Positions 6,770 through 14,325 of a stretch of DNA of 23,743 nt are shown in pieces. Both the position numbers and the translations under genes were made by a program. Origin of the DNA: a virus; the IMG/VR virus record IMGVR_UViG_3300002519_000008, positions 15,877 to 39,619 of that record; one strand, given 5' to 3'. Within the stretch, counting starts at the first letter, position 1. Each line of letters begins with the position of its first letter. The notes under the pieces were generated by a model. The model had not been told where the DNA came from and made no database searches. It worked only from the letters and a program-made list of their open reading frames with translations.

Positions 6770-7525
6770 CTATCTTACTTTGGATTCTCCAACTATCTCT
6801 AAATCAGCAACTCTATTTTCTCTACGGTCTGTAACTGTGATACCTTTCTTAACTAATAATCTTACAAACTCTTTAAAGCGTACTGTATTATTTCCACCTT
6901 TGTAAACTTGACGTAAAAAGTTTCTTGCTGTCTTAACATCAGTAGCTCCTTTGTCACTAACTCCTTTACTTGACTTTACAAATTCTTGATACGCACTATT
7001 CGGACTATTGTAGTCTTCTGAGTCATATGCTAAAACGTCATAACCAACTTCATTTACTTCACCTTTCCCTAGATAATCACTAATAACATCTTCAATAACT
7101 TTCTCAATAGAACTCTCAGATTTCGAAAGCTTTCTTAGATTGTCTCTATACTTCGAATCTTTCTTCAACCTGCTTTTGTTCTTACTCATCTTGTTGATTC
7201 TATCTTTTATTGCTTGTTTTCTATCTTGAGAATCTCTTTCATTTGAGTATTCTTCTATTTCCTCTTGATCTTGGCTACAGTGTTCATAAACTATCCAAGC
7301 AGGCATTACTTCAAACTCTTCTTCAGAATTTGGGGTTGCTCTAACCCTTAATGGAATCTCATTCACAAGCCAGGCTGTGCCGTCTGGGAAATTACTTCTA
7401 AACTCTGTAGGAGCAGATGGTGTCAAGTAGACTTTTGCAACATCTCCTGTTCTTTCAGAGTTGTCTTCTCTTCTTCCCGTAATTACGCTCTCTAATAACA
7501 GTTTAAGATCTATTTGCTCATTCAT
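6770..7525 (-). CDS. Hypothetical head-associated protein, 251 aa
   Basis: The N-terminus MNEQIDLKLLLESVITG contains LLE-S at residue 12, a fit to the prohead protease consensus. Residues 90-150 are highly charged helix (KQAIKDRINKMSKNKSRLKK). The last 70 residues hold TARNFLRQVYKGGNNT and FKEFVRLLVKKGITV, which resembles MKQFIKSLKKRGVTV in the neighbouring 225-aa protein, so the two share a small C-terminal module. No known family recognised. It lies between the bS21 gene and other small genes downstream of the protease. A capsid-internal or scaffold-associated role is suggested by context and the cut site only. Confidence 0.75.
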   Translation of the reverse strand: MNEQIDLKLLLESVITGRREDNSERTGDVAKVYLTPSAPTEFRSNFPDGTAWLVNEIPLRVRATPNSEEEFEVMPAWIVYEHCSQDQEEIEEYSNERDSQDRKQAIKDRINKMSKNKSRLKKDSKYRDNLRKLSKSESSIEKVIEDVISDYLGKGEVNEVGYDVLAYDSEDYNSPNSAYQEFVKSSKGVSDKGATDVKTARNFLRQVYKGGNNTVRFKEFVRLLVKKGITVTDRRENRVADLEIVGESKVR

Positions 7526-7541
7526 TGTTTTTATCTCTTAA

Positions 7542-8060
7542 TTATTTTTCAAGTTTATCCATGAATGCACTATAATCAACATTTGCAGGATTCACATCAT
7601 TCAATTCATCGTCAACGTCAGTAACACTCTTTAATTTTTGTGGCTTAAATGTTGCATCGCCGCCTTCAACAATATTATCTTGTATTTGAGCTGTGTTGAT
7701 CAAGTCATCAACTGTTTGAGGGTCGGAATACATAGAGTCCAACATAGTCTTAGCTTTTGATTTACCACTTGCTATGCTTTCTTCCCTATCACCATCTTCA
7801 ACTAACTTGCCATTCCCATTCTTTCCCTCTTCAATTATATAAGATGATAGTTTTCTTTCACTCAAATTAAGCTCCTGATCTACTAAGCATTTTTTAATCT
7901 GCTCTTTAACAATCCTCTTATTGTTCTTCAAAATAAGTCTGGCTTGCTCAGTCATAAGCTTTTTGAAAACAGGAGTCAGCTTTCTTACTACTTCATTTGC
8001 GATTTCTTTACTTAATTCGTCTTTTGAAACCATTTTTGCTTTTTGATTTCTGTTTTCCAT
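7542..8060 (-). CDS. Hypothetical protein, possible core or scaffold component
   Basis: The start at 8060 is chosen because GAGGTG lies 7 nt upstream; an in-frame ATG at 8075 has no SD. The 172-aa product starts with a charged helix (VSKDELSKEIANEVVRKLTP). It has a Lys-rich middle, a Gly/Asn/Asp-rich linker (EEGKNGNGKLVEDGDREES) and an acidic C-terminus ending NVDYSAFMDKLEK. IVE-G near the middle of the C-terminal half matches the protease consensus. Its first 53 nt overlap the end of the upstream coiled-coil gene in another frame. No family recognised; context in the head module suggests an assembly role. Confidence 0.7.
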   Translation of the reverse strand: MENRNQKAKMVSKDELSKEIANEVVRKLTPVFKKLMTEQARLILKNNKRIVKEQIKKCLVDQELNLSERKLSSYIIEEGKNGNGKLVEDGDREESIASGKSKAKTMLDSMYSDPQTVDDLINTAQIQDNIVEGGDATFKPQKLKSVTDVDDELNDVNPANVDYSAFMDKLEK

Positions 8061-8244
8061 GAGTTTGCACCTCATTTTCTAGTTCATTTATTTTAACTGT
8101 AAGCATTCTTACAGTTCTAGAGATATTTATAATCTTTCTTTCTAGATCTCGTTTATCATGACTTGAGAATTTATCTTTATCTAGTCGTAGAATTTTTCTC
8201 TTTAAGTCATCAACTTCTTTTACTGATTTGCTTTGTATGTTCAT
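8008..8244 (-). CDS. Small coiled-coil protein, 78 aa
   Basis: The ATG follows the upstream stop directly (TAAATG), so translation is probably by termination-reinitiation. The sequence is a heptad-like charged helix: VDDLKRKILRLDKDKFSSHD, then RTVRMLTVKINELENEV, then a basic tail (KSKSKNGFKRRIK). It has no membrane segment and no Cys. The 3' end overlaps the next gene by 53 nt in another frame. No family recognised. A small core or internal head protein is plausible from its place between head genes, but there is no direct evidence. Confidence 0.6.
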   Translation of the reverse strand: MNIQSKSVKEVDDLKRKILRLDKDKFSSHDKRDLERKIINISRTVRMLTVKINELENEVQTHGKQKSKSKNGFKRRIK

Positions 8245-8922
8245 TTATCTACCGATTCTATTATCAATCATTTCTAATATATCTTGTCTAAATGCTGAAT
8301 GTAAACCTGGACCGATAAACGCGCCTGCTTTCTTGATTGCTTTGTCATATCCGGATAAAGCCCTCTCAACACTCTTTAACATGGTCTTGAGGCTCTTGGC
8401 TGCTGCAACAGGATCGCCATATTCATAATCATCATATTCACCAGAAAGATAATGATCCAAACCAGCAGCTTCTGCTAATACTTCTTTGTTTTCTTCTATG
8501 ACTTCTTTGACAAGTTCTTTGATAGCATCTTTTCTGATCTTCATCTTTATCATTTTACTCTCCACTGTCACTCCTCTTTTCTTAAGAGATTTTATGAATT
8601 GTTTCATAGTTATAAGATCACTAACTTCTCCAGAGGTGACCTTGCCAATTAACATTTGTATATGATGTCTTCTGATCTTTTTGTTATTGACTAGCTCAGG
8701 ATGATCATTGAACAATATAGAAATAGCTTGATCTATAAGCTGTTGTTCAATATGAGGGTCTACTACAGATTCTGGTTCTTTCTCTAACTCAGCCTTAGTT
8801 TTATAGTCATTTCTACTATAGCCTTTTGGCCCTCCCCATTGAGTCCATTGACCTGGGGAGCCACCAATAGCTCTAAAGCCCGTTACCTTTTCATAGCCCT
8901 CTTCATTTAGTTTCTTTTTCAT
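8245..8922 (-). CDS. Hypothetical protein, 225 aa, apparently two modules
   Basis: The N-terminal half (residues 1-123) begins MKKKLNEEGYEKVTG, has a Gly/Trp-rich stretch (SPGQWTQWGGPKGYS) and ends in MKQFIKSLKKRGVTV, a motif also seen at the C-terminus of the 251-aa protein at 6770-7525. The second half restarts at Met124 as MIKMKIRKDAIKELVKEV, the amphipathic start shared by several neighbouring small proteins. It is followed by VLAE-AAG, a good prohead protease site. An SD (GGAG, 6 nt spacing) lies before that internal ATG at 8553, so a separate 102-aa product from 8245-8553 is likely, with or without the full-length form. Function unknown; internal head protein is inferred. Confidence 0.7.
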   Translation of the reverse strand: MKKKLNEEGYEKVTGFRAIGGSPGQWTQWGGPKGYSRNDYKTKAELEKEPESVVDPHIEQQLIDQAISILFNDHPELVNNKKIRRHHIQMLIGKVTSGEVSDLITMKQFIKSLKKRGVTVESKMIKMKIRKDAIKELVKEVIEENKEVLAEAAGLDHYLSGEYDDYEYGDPVAAAKSLKTMLKSVERALSGYDKAIKKAGAFIGPGLHSAFRQDILEMIDNRIGR

Positions 8923-8930
8923 CGATTACT

Positions 8931-9137
8931 CTACATATTTTTCATTAGAAAGTCTACAATAGATCTAACATGTCCATCTAATGCTTTTGCTTTCTTTGGA
9001 TTTTCCTGTGCAAAATCACTCAATTTGTTTGCTGTTTCTTGATCGATATCTGCTGCAATATTTTTCAAATCTAACAAATCTTTTACAAATTGTCTAGCTT
9101 CTCCGCCTTCATTTATTACTTCTCTCATCTTCATCAT
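8931..9137 (-). CDS. Small putative internal head protein, 68 aa
   Basis: The product starts MMKMREVINEGGEARQF. INE-G at residues 8-11 matches the T4-type prohead protease consensus, and the MK(x)RE start resembles several neighbours. The rest is helical (FVKDLLDLKNIAADIDQ, then GHVRSIVDFLMKNM). Two consecutive ATGs are possible starts; the first shares ATGA with the end of an upstream reading frame at 9134-9283, implying coupling. No family recognised. If the cut is used, a mature protein of about 58 residues would be left in the capsid. Confidence 0.65.
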   Translation of the reverse strand: MMKMREVINEGGEARQFVKDLLDLKNIAADIDQETANKLSDFAQENPKKAKALDGHVRSIVDFLMKNM

Positions 9138-9283
9138 CTATCTCTCTTTAACATATTAGCCAAATAAAACATAACTCTACCTGCTTGAACTCCCTTGACT
9201 TTCCTTAGTTTAGACTTCACAAAATCAAGAACAAGAGGCTCAAGCACTTCAGCCACTTCTTCTTCTTTAGTGAATCCTTCATT
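9134..9283 (-). pseudogene. Open frame without a start, possibly a frameshifted end of the 9279-9524 gene
   Basis: This 49-codon open frame has protein-like content (NEGFTKEEEVAEVLEPLVLD, then VQAGRVMFYLANMLKRDR) and ends with the ATGA overlap typical of a translated gene. It has no ATG; in-frame GTG codons lack a clear SD. Its frame is offset from the preceding gene (9279-9524), whose stop lies exactly at its beginning. Removing one A from the AAAA run at 9282-9285 would join them into one protein of about 130 aa through ILRTI-NEGFT. It may be a sequencing or natural indel, a programmed +1 shift, or a gene using an unusual start. The coding nature seems good; the mechanism is open. Confidence 0.5.
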
Positions 9284-9524
9284 TTATTGTACGCAATATT
9301 CCTGCGCCTTTATCTATTAGGCTGCTAGCTTTTTCAACAAGTCTCATTTGCTTTGTCATACCGGCTTCTTCAAGCATACTGATAATTTCTGCCAACTGAT
9401 CTTCTTGGTCAATGATCGTTTCATACACATCATTCAAAACATCTTTCCATCCGTCGCCTTCTATACTTGCTTCTGTAATCACTTCTCTAATTAGCTCTTT
9501 CATATCTTCTTTTCTAATCTTCAT
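9279..9524 (-). CDS. Small putative internal head protein, 81 aa
   Basis: The N-terminus MKIRKEDMKELIREVITE is a basic-acidic amphipathic helix ending in ITE-AS, a textbook match to the (L/I)xE-(A/G/S) cut of T4 prohead protease (T4 internal proteins are trimmed after a start of similar form). Residues 19-81 are an acidic helical domain (DVYETIIDQEDQLAEIISML). The frame stops at a TGA beside an A-run, after which a second open frame continues (9134-9283), so the natural product may be longer. A GAGAG SD precedes the ATG. A role inside the capsid is inferred from the N-terminus and neighbours. Confidence 0.7.
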   Translation of the reverse strand: MKIRKEDMKELIREVITEASIEGDGWKDVLNDVYETIIDQEDQLAEIISMLEEAGMTKQMRLVEKASSLIDKGAGILRTIK

Positions 9525-9555
9525 CTGTTGTCTCTCACATTATCTTTTTCATTAT

Positions 9556-9822
9556 TTACCAGTTAACAAATGATTCCATAAACGAATTAATTACAGCAGC
9601 ATCACCTTTATCCTTCATTTTACTTCTCAATTTACTTGTTACTGCTTTTGCTAGATCACGACTGCTTTTTGCTCGTACACCAAAAACTTGATATATCAAA
9701 TCAGAATGTAACTTTTTCCCTAAGTAATTAGCTTTCTTTCTATCTCCGCCAGCTTTTCTAACATATTCTAATGGGTCGATAGTACCAGTACTTTCTTCTT
9801 TTATGATTTCTCTAATTTTCAT
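9556..9822 (-). CDS. Small basic protein, 88 aa, putative internal head protein
   Basis: The ATG shares TAATG with the stop of the protease gene, so it is coupled to it. The start MKIREIIKEESTGTIDPLEY matches the small-protein N-terminal theme; the cut site is imperfect (IKE-E, or the next residue with Ser following). The body is basic and helical (GGDRKKANYLGKKLHSDL, VTSKLRSKMKDKGDAA) and ends in SFMESFVNW. No family recognised. Basic charge and position directly after the protease suit a DNA-contacting capsid-internal protein, as an inference. Confidence 0.7.
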   Translation of the reverse strand: MKIREIIKEESTGTIDPLEYVRKAGGDRKKANYLGKKLHSDLIYQVFGVRAKSSRDLAKAVTSKLRSKMKDKGDAAVINSFMESFVNW

Positions 9823-10427
9823 TACTTGATCTCCAGTCCTAAGATTTCATTGAGAATATTATCAAGTAGCACATCTCTATTAGCTTCAACCATCATCTTG
9901 AATTCTTTGCTTTCTTTCATACATTCAAGATATGCACCACTAGTCGATGGATTGGATACTAGATCGTATGTGACTAATTGGAAGTCATCTTCAACTAGAT
10001 CATAGCCTTCATTAGTTTTCTTAGTTGATCCCAAACCCCTTGAAGATATACCTAGTTTAACATTCCTTTTTATAAGTGATTCGAGTATTTTGCCCTTTGG
10101 AGTATCTAAGATTTCAATCTCACCAAGTATATTGTCACCGTCCCACCAAGTTTTAGTAAGGAGATGAGATGCATTTTCTAACTGGACAATGGGTGAATCA
10201 GGATGATCACATTCACCAAGAGCTCTTCTCTCTTCTATAGACGGTTGCATGTTCTTATCTTCACGTTCTAATATAGCTCTCGGATATATTCTATTATTAG
10301 CATTGGGAGCGTTAGCTTTTTGAATAACACCACTCATTCTTAAGATTCCATCACTCTTCGGATCTTCAATTGGCTCTACACCCTCTGCTTCGAATATCAT
10401 AAATTCTCGCAGTAATTGCTTTTCCAT
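9822..10427 (-). CDS. Prohead core protease, T4 gp21 type
   Basis: This serine protease cuts scaffold, shell and internal proteins before DNA packaging. The conserved blocks are visible: GECDHPDSP with catalytic His75, LGISSRGLGS with the nucleophile at Ser128 or Ser129, and the following DFQLVTYDLVSNPS with Asp155 as a likely supporting residue. The layout matches the herpesvirus-assemblin-like fold of gp21, and 201 aa is close to T4's 212. IFE-AE at residues 11-15 suggests self-cleavage of a 13-residue leader. It follows a 29-aa frame directly (TAAATG) and is coupled to the next gene (TAATG). Its predicted specificity ties together many neighbours described here. Confidence 0.92.
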   Translation of the reverse strand: MEKQLLREFMIFEAEGVEPIEDPKSDGILRMSGVIQKANAPNANNRIYPRAILEREDKNMQPSIEERRALGECDHPDSPIVQLENASHLLTKTWWDGDNILGEIEILDTPKGKILESLIKRNVKLGISSRGLGSTKKTNEGYDLVEDDFQLVTYDLVSNPSTSGAYLECMKESKEFKMMVEANRDVLLDNILNEILGLEIK

Positions 10428-10517
10428 TTACATCTCTCCTTTAACTGCCCAACGGTTAACTCTTCGATTCTGGAAGAATTCACCACCTCCAGTGCTCTTT
10501 AACTTATCTGTAGACAT
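10428..10517 (-). CDS. Very small protein, 29 aa
   Basis: A short frame starts at the ATG at 10517 within the 3' end of the preceding gene and stops directly before the protease ATG. It encodes MSTDKLKSTGGGEFFQ and ends VNRWAVKGEM. GGGTG lies about 7 nt upstream as a weak SD. The frame fills the gap exactly, shares protein-like residues (Gly, Phe, Arg, Trp) and contains the protease gene's SD (AAAGGAGAG) in its last codons. It may act as a coupling peptide or a small head component. Alternatively it is the correct C-terminus of the upstream protein after a frameshift. Confidence 0.5.
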   Translation of the reverse strand: MSTDKLKSTGGGEFFQNRRVNRWAVKGEM

Positions 10518-11446
10518 TTTCTTACACCCAGCTTGTTTGCATTCTTATCTGGTATTTGTTTTGGTGGTGTCTTCTTTGCTTCATTTGTATCTTGCGCATC
10601 AGCTTTACGCATGTTAGCTATATGTCTTTTCCACATATTATCGTATTGGGGTAACCATTCTTTGTGATATGTTTCAGCATCTTTACCTCTTAAATCCCAA
10701 TTGCTTTTAACACCAAATCTCTTTAAGAACTTTGCTTTACTAGTTTCTACTTCCTTTCTAAACCTAGCACTTTCTTTCTCATGTTTCTTTTCATATGCAT
10801 CTGAATGAGCTTTCGCTGCATCATCAGCTGAAGTCCAAGCTTCATTTACTTTTTTTTTGTTCTCTCTTATAACTGGAATCTCTATGAATTCAGACTCTAG
10901 TTGTTTTCTTATCATGGGGCTTTGCTCTACAGGGTTCTCTTCAACTTTTTTATCTTGCATTTCTTGTGAAGCCTCTTGCTTATGTTTGCTGTAAACCTTT
11001 AGCAATATCTGATCAATATCTCTAATCAACTTGGAAACTCTACTTAACTCTGCTTTTGATCTCTTGTAATTAAACTCAACTGCATCAGGTCCCAACTTCA
11101 TTCCATCAATCATAAACATTCTTGCATATTGAAGAGAAAGTGCTAGCATCTTTGTAACATTATCATAAAGGTCCATGATCTGATTTGGTTTACCTTGCTC
11201 AACAATAAGATCAAACATTTCATTTTTTACAATGTTTTCAATAACGTTCATGTTTACTGTTGAATCAGCTAGTTGTTCAAACTCTTTTGGTTGACCAAGT
11301 TGTTTTCCTTGCTTATTCATTTCTCTCCTTTTTTTATCTCTTTTCTTAGTTTGCTTTGGGTCGAGATCATTTGTTGCTCCAAGACCATTGCTGCCATTAG
11401 GGGCGATGTCACCAACTACAGTAGTTTCTCTTTTAATTTTTTCCAT
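10499..11446 (-). CDS. Hypothetical head-assembly candidate, about 315 aa
   Basis: The ATG at 11446 (MEKIKRETTVVGDIAPNG) follows GAGA at about 6 nt; a TTG at 11458 overlapping the upstream stop would add four residues. The N-terminal 60 residues are Lys/Gly/Gln-rich and probably disordered. Residues 65-165 are helical (IENIVKNEMFDLIVEQ, VTKMLALSLQYARMFM). The C-terminal half is highly charged with a VNE-AW site near residue 205, close to the protease consensus. Ending NKLGVRKCLQIS, it overlaps the 29-aa frame. It lies between portal and protease, where T4 encodes the core proteins gp67 and gp68, but I see no sequence match to them. Confidence 0.7.
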   Translation of the reverse strand: MEKIKRETTVVGDIAPNGSNGLGATNDLDPKQTKKRDKKRREMNKQGKQLGQPKEFEQLADSTVNMNVIENIVKNEMFDLIVEQGKPNQIMDLYDNVTKMLALSLQYARMFMIDGMKLGPDAVEFNYKRSKAELSRVSKLIRDIDQILLKVYSKHKQEASQEMQDKKVEENPVEQSPMIRKQLESEFIEIPVIRENKKKVNEAWTSADDAAKAHSDAYEKKHEKESARFRKEVETSKAKFLKRFGVKSNWDLRGKDAETYHKEWLPQYDNMWKRHIANMRKADAQDTNEAKKTPPKQIPDKNANKLGVRKCLQIS

Positions 11447-11454
11447 TGTCTGTC

Positions 11455-12324
11455 TCAAAAAAGCTTTAGTGTGTTGATGAGTTCAAAAGAAAGAAGTAGA
11501 TTCACCATATTGTCTGATTCTAAGATGTTTTCTCTGTTTATAACTTCCAACTTTCTTTGTGTAAGTTGCAATTTCTCTTGAAGTTTATCATCTTTAATAG
11601 ATTCTTTCTTCTCTTTTATTTCATTAACAACCTTGTCAAGCTTCTTCTCAGCCCATCTACAAAATGATCTATTTGAAGGTGATGTCAAATATTTTATCAA
11701 GAACTCATTTTGATCATCATTCAATGTGTGATTGTACCTCTCTTTAAACTTCTTCATTGCAATTGCTACAGCAAGATTTTGTTCTGCTATCTCATCTTTA
11801 GTCTTAATTGTCTTTAAAACTTTATGACTCTCATTCAACTTCTTTACTTCTTGATTGTCATTCAGATGCTCCATTATTATGTTTTCGCATTGAAGCCTAT
11901 CTTTGGGAGTTAAACCAATATCTTTCTTCAAATGATCGCCTAAGCACTTTATACTAGCATGGAGTTTATAATTATCAATTTTTTCATTAAACAATTTCTT
12001 TCTATTAGTAACCTTATCGATATCAGCAATCAATTTGTTTATTTCTCTGTTCAAGTCTTCTTCATCAATGTTAACATACTCTTCCATGATATATCCAAGG
12101 AAATTGCCTGCATAATAATGATTCCTTGTCTCTCCATATAGTATAGGAGAATATATTCTATCATATACTTCTCTTATATAACCTGATTTAGATAGGAAAT
12201 ACTTCCTCATTAAATTAAACAAACTTTTCCCCTCATCAATATTTCCTATAGCTATACAAGAAGATATCTTCTTATTGAGTAGCTCAAGGATTATTCCGGG
12301 GTTACGTATCTTGTTATGACGCAT
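11455..12324 (-). CDS. Hypothetical helical protein downstream of portal, 289 aa
   Basis: The ATG has an AAGGGAG SD at 7 nt spacing. The product is almost entirely helical and charged. Its N-terminus MRHNKIRNPGIILELLNKKI is followed by a Tyr-rich segment (REVYDRIYSPILYGETRNHYY) and long coiled-coil-like stretches (REINKLIADIDKVTNRKKL; KVVNEIKEKKESIKDD). No catalytic motif, signal or membrane segment is seen. A TTTATAAAG motif upstream may be a late promoter. It has its own leader after the portal gene, so it may be transcribed both from read-through and from that site. Family not recognised; a head-assembly or chaperone role is suggested only by position. Confidence 0.75.
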   Translation of the reverse strand: MRHNKIRNPGIILELLNKKISSCIAIGNIDEGKSLFNLMRKYFLSKSGYIREVYDRIYSPILYGETRNHYYAGNFLGYIMEEYVNIDEEDLNREINKLIADIDKVTNRKKLFNEKIDNYKLHASIKCLGDHLKKDIGLTPKDRLQCENIIMEHLNDNQEVKKLNESHKVLKTIKTKDEIAEQNLAVAIAMKKFKERYNHTLNDDQNEFLIKYLTSPSNRSFCRWAEKKLDKVVNEIKEKKESIKDDKLQEKLQLTQRKLEVINRENILESDNMVNLLLSFELINTLKLF

Positions 12325-12364
12325 TTTTTAACTCCCTTAAACAATTGTTTGTCACATCCAACCC

Positions 12365-12377
12365 GCTTTATAAATAT
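12365..12377 (-). promoter_or_regulatory. Candidate late promoter downstream of portal
   Basis: The minus strand reads ATATTTATAAAGC, followed by GGGTTGG, about 42 nt before the ATG at 12324. It shares TTTATAAWG with sites before the scaffold gene, the tmRNA and the zinc-protein/CxxC gene cluster. No convincing -35 (TTCAAA is 15 nt away). One copy of the same core also occurs inside a gene at about 18125, so the motif alone is not specific. Confidence 0.3.
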
Positions 12378-12395
12378 AAATAAGTTGTTTGAATA

Positions 12396-14096
12396 TTAAT
12401 TATCCGCTTTTTCTTTTTTAAGATCTAAGTTTTCCAAAATTCCTACAATTTCAGCATCATATTTTAATGCACTTGTTATACCTCTAGCAAAAGGATCTCT
12501 TCTCTTTCTCTTTTTCTTTCTAAATCCATCATCGAAGTTCTCTTTGTCAGTTACCAAATTTGGTACACCTGGCAAATCTTTAGTTCCTGTAGGATCAGGT
12601 ATCTTACCTGGATGAGGTCCGAACTTGTCTTCAAAGCTCTCAGTCTCTTCTTCATCGTCATCATCGTTATTTCCAAATGGGTTCCCACCTTCAGAATCTG
12701 CAGGTGCTTCAGCTCCTTCATTTTCCAATGAAGATAATATAAATTTCTTTCTAGCCTCGTCAAACAACCTGTTATTGACATCATTAATCTCATGGTCAGA
12801 TAACTGTAGAACTTTCCTTTGTACGTAAAGATCTGACACCAAGTTGGTTTCAGCCATTTGTGATGCAACAGCAAATCTCTTATCTAGCAACTCTAACTGC
12901 ATCATTTCCATTACTGTCGAAGGGTTTGTAAGTTTAAGATCGAAATCATAGATCTTTTCTTTATCAAATCCTCTTAAGAATAGATGGATCAAACCAATCT
13001 TTGCTAATTCAGAAACTACAATCTTTTGTATTCTTTGAATTGTTCTAGCAAATTTTATATCCTCTTGTGCAAGAGTAGATTTACCTGACAAATCTTCTTC
13101 ACTTTGAAGATAGCTCTTCGGAACACCAAGAGCAATGAACATCTTCTGCTGCAAGTATTCCACATCTTCAATGTCACCTTGATTAGTTCCACCAGGCAAC
13201 GTTTCAATATCAGAACCTCTATCACCTCTAACAGGTAAGAAGAAGTCTTCATCGATACTCATAGGATTAAATCTAAGATCGATTTGTCCAGTAGACTCAG
13301 TTATAAGAGGAGATCTCTTTAACTTGTCTCTAGCATTTATCATATAAGTTTCTACTTGATTGGGAGGGATATTTGCAACATCTATCTTGAACACCCTTCT
13401 TTCAGGAGCTCTAGTCATACGATAGATGAGCATTGCATCTTCAGCCATTTGAAGCTGTTTCCAAATTCTTCTTGCAGGATCTAGAACAGAGCGTCCATAA
13501 GGCAAGAACTTGTCATCACCAAGGATTCTCATATGGGATATCTGATAGTTCTCAAACCTTGTGTTTCCCTGTTGTGTCCATCTAAATCTCAATGAGTTGG
13601 GATCACCATCGAAGCCTTCTTCTCTTTCAATCTCTAAAACAGGAAGTGATATAGCACCAAGAACACCCTCTCTTTCAACAATGTCTAACAAGTTGAAATG
13701 ATCACCATATTTACACATATTCCTAACCCAGTTCCAAATATAGAACTCTATATCTAACCTGTCATAATAGAGTTCTTCTAGTTCTTGCGTTATTCTTTCG
13801 TCATCAGAAACGATATCAATAACGTCGCCTTCTTCTGAATATGTAGTTGAGTCATCAGAGTAGATATCAAGAGCTTTAGAGATCTCAGGTGATTGATCCA
13901 TCTCTTCATAGTCTCTAACTCTTTCACTTCTTTCTGCAGCACCCTGTAATGCTTGTGTATACAATGACGAAGCAGCTCTAGCAAAAGTGTCAAAAGCTCT
14001 CTTTTGCGCTCTCATCCCAGGTCTTTCACTAGGAGTCTTTGCTTGTGCTCTCTTACCTGTGAGCAATTTTTTCAGCACTTCAAACTTATCAGCCAT
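12396..14096 (-). CDS. Portal vertex protein, T4 gp20 type
   Basis: The dodecameric portal forms the DNA channel at one head vertex and starts prohead assembly. The 566-aa length is near T4 gp20 (524 aa). Diagnostic blocks are LIYRMTRAPERRVFKIDVAN at residues 224-243, then PPNQVETYM, and DVEYLQQKMFIALGVPKSYL at 311-330, all typical of gp20 homologues. The C-terminal 90 residues hold an acidic run (NNDDDDEEETESFEDKFGP) and a basic KKKRKRR patch, an extension with low complexity. AAGGA precedes the ATG. It lies downstream of terminase, the PAS gene and a small membrane-protein gene, and was probably transcribed with them. Confidence 0.93.
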   Translation of the reverse strand: MADKFEVLKKLLTGKRAQAKTPSERPGMRAQKRAFDTFARAASSLYTQALQGAAERSERVRDYEEMDQSPEISKALDIYSDDSTTYSEEGDVIDIVSDDERITQELEELYYDRLDIEFYIWNWVRNMCKYGDHFNLLDIVEREGVLGAISLPVLEIEREEGFDGDPNSLRFRWTQQGNTRFENYQISHMRILGDDKFLPYGRSVLDPARRIWKQLQMAEDAMLIYRMTRAPERRVFKIDVANIPPNQVETYMINARDKLKRSPLITESTGQIDLRFNPMSIDEDFFLPVRGDRGSDIETLPGGTNQGDIEDVEYLQQKMFIALGVPKSYLQSEEDLSGKSTLAQEDIKFARTIQRIQKIVVSELAKIGLIHLFLRGFDKEKIYDFDLKLTNPSTVMEMMQLELLDKRFAVASQMAETNLVSDLYVQRKVLQLSDHEINDVNNRLFDEARKKFILSSLENEGAEAPADSEGGNPFGNNDDDDEEETESFEDKFGPHPGKIPDPTGTKDLPGVPNLVTDKENFDDGFRKKKRKRRDPFARGITSALKYDAEIVGILENLDLKKEKADN

Positions 14097-14106
14097 TTAT
14101 TATTCC

Positions 14107-14325
14107 TTATTTCATGAAATGAGTTGCCACTCCAGTAGCTATAGCAGCAAATATCAAACCAGCTGCACCACCCCAGAAAGCAGACTTAGTTTTTAAAGTT
14201 GCAACTTCAATTAAAATCTCATTAGTTTTACCATCTATTACTGTGCACCAATTGTCTAGTCTTCTTAGCTCTGCCAATACAAGTTTTTGATAACTGTCCC
14301 AACTCTCATTTTCTTCTGGCATCAT
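14107..14325 (-). CDS. Small membrane protein, 72 aa, C-terminal anchor
   Basis: The start at 14325 is chosen because its ATG overlaps the PAS gene's TGA (TGATG) and a GGGGA lies upstream. Residues 5-48 form a charged helix (LVLAELRRLDNWCTVIDGKT), followed by one clear membrane segment (FWGGAAGLIFAAIATGVATH) ending MK. The layout of a soluble coiled helix with a C-terminal anchor is like XhlA-type small phage membrane proteins, which assist holins. The match is one of architecture, not of confirmed homology. Placed between the PAS protein and portal, it might equally anchor the PAS protein or the packaging complex at the membrane. Confidence 0.7.
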   Translation of the reverse strand: MMPEENESWDSYQKLVLAELRRLDNWCTVIDGKTNEILIEVATLKTKSAFWGGAAGLIFAAIATGVATHFMK

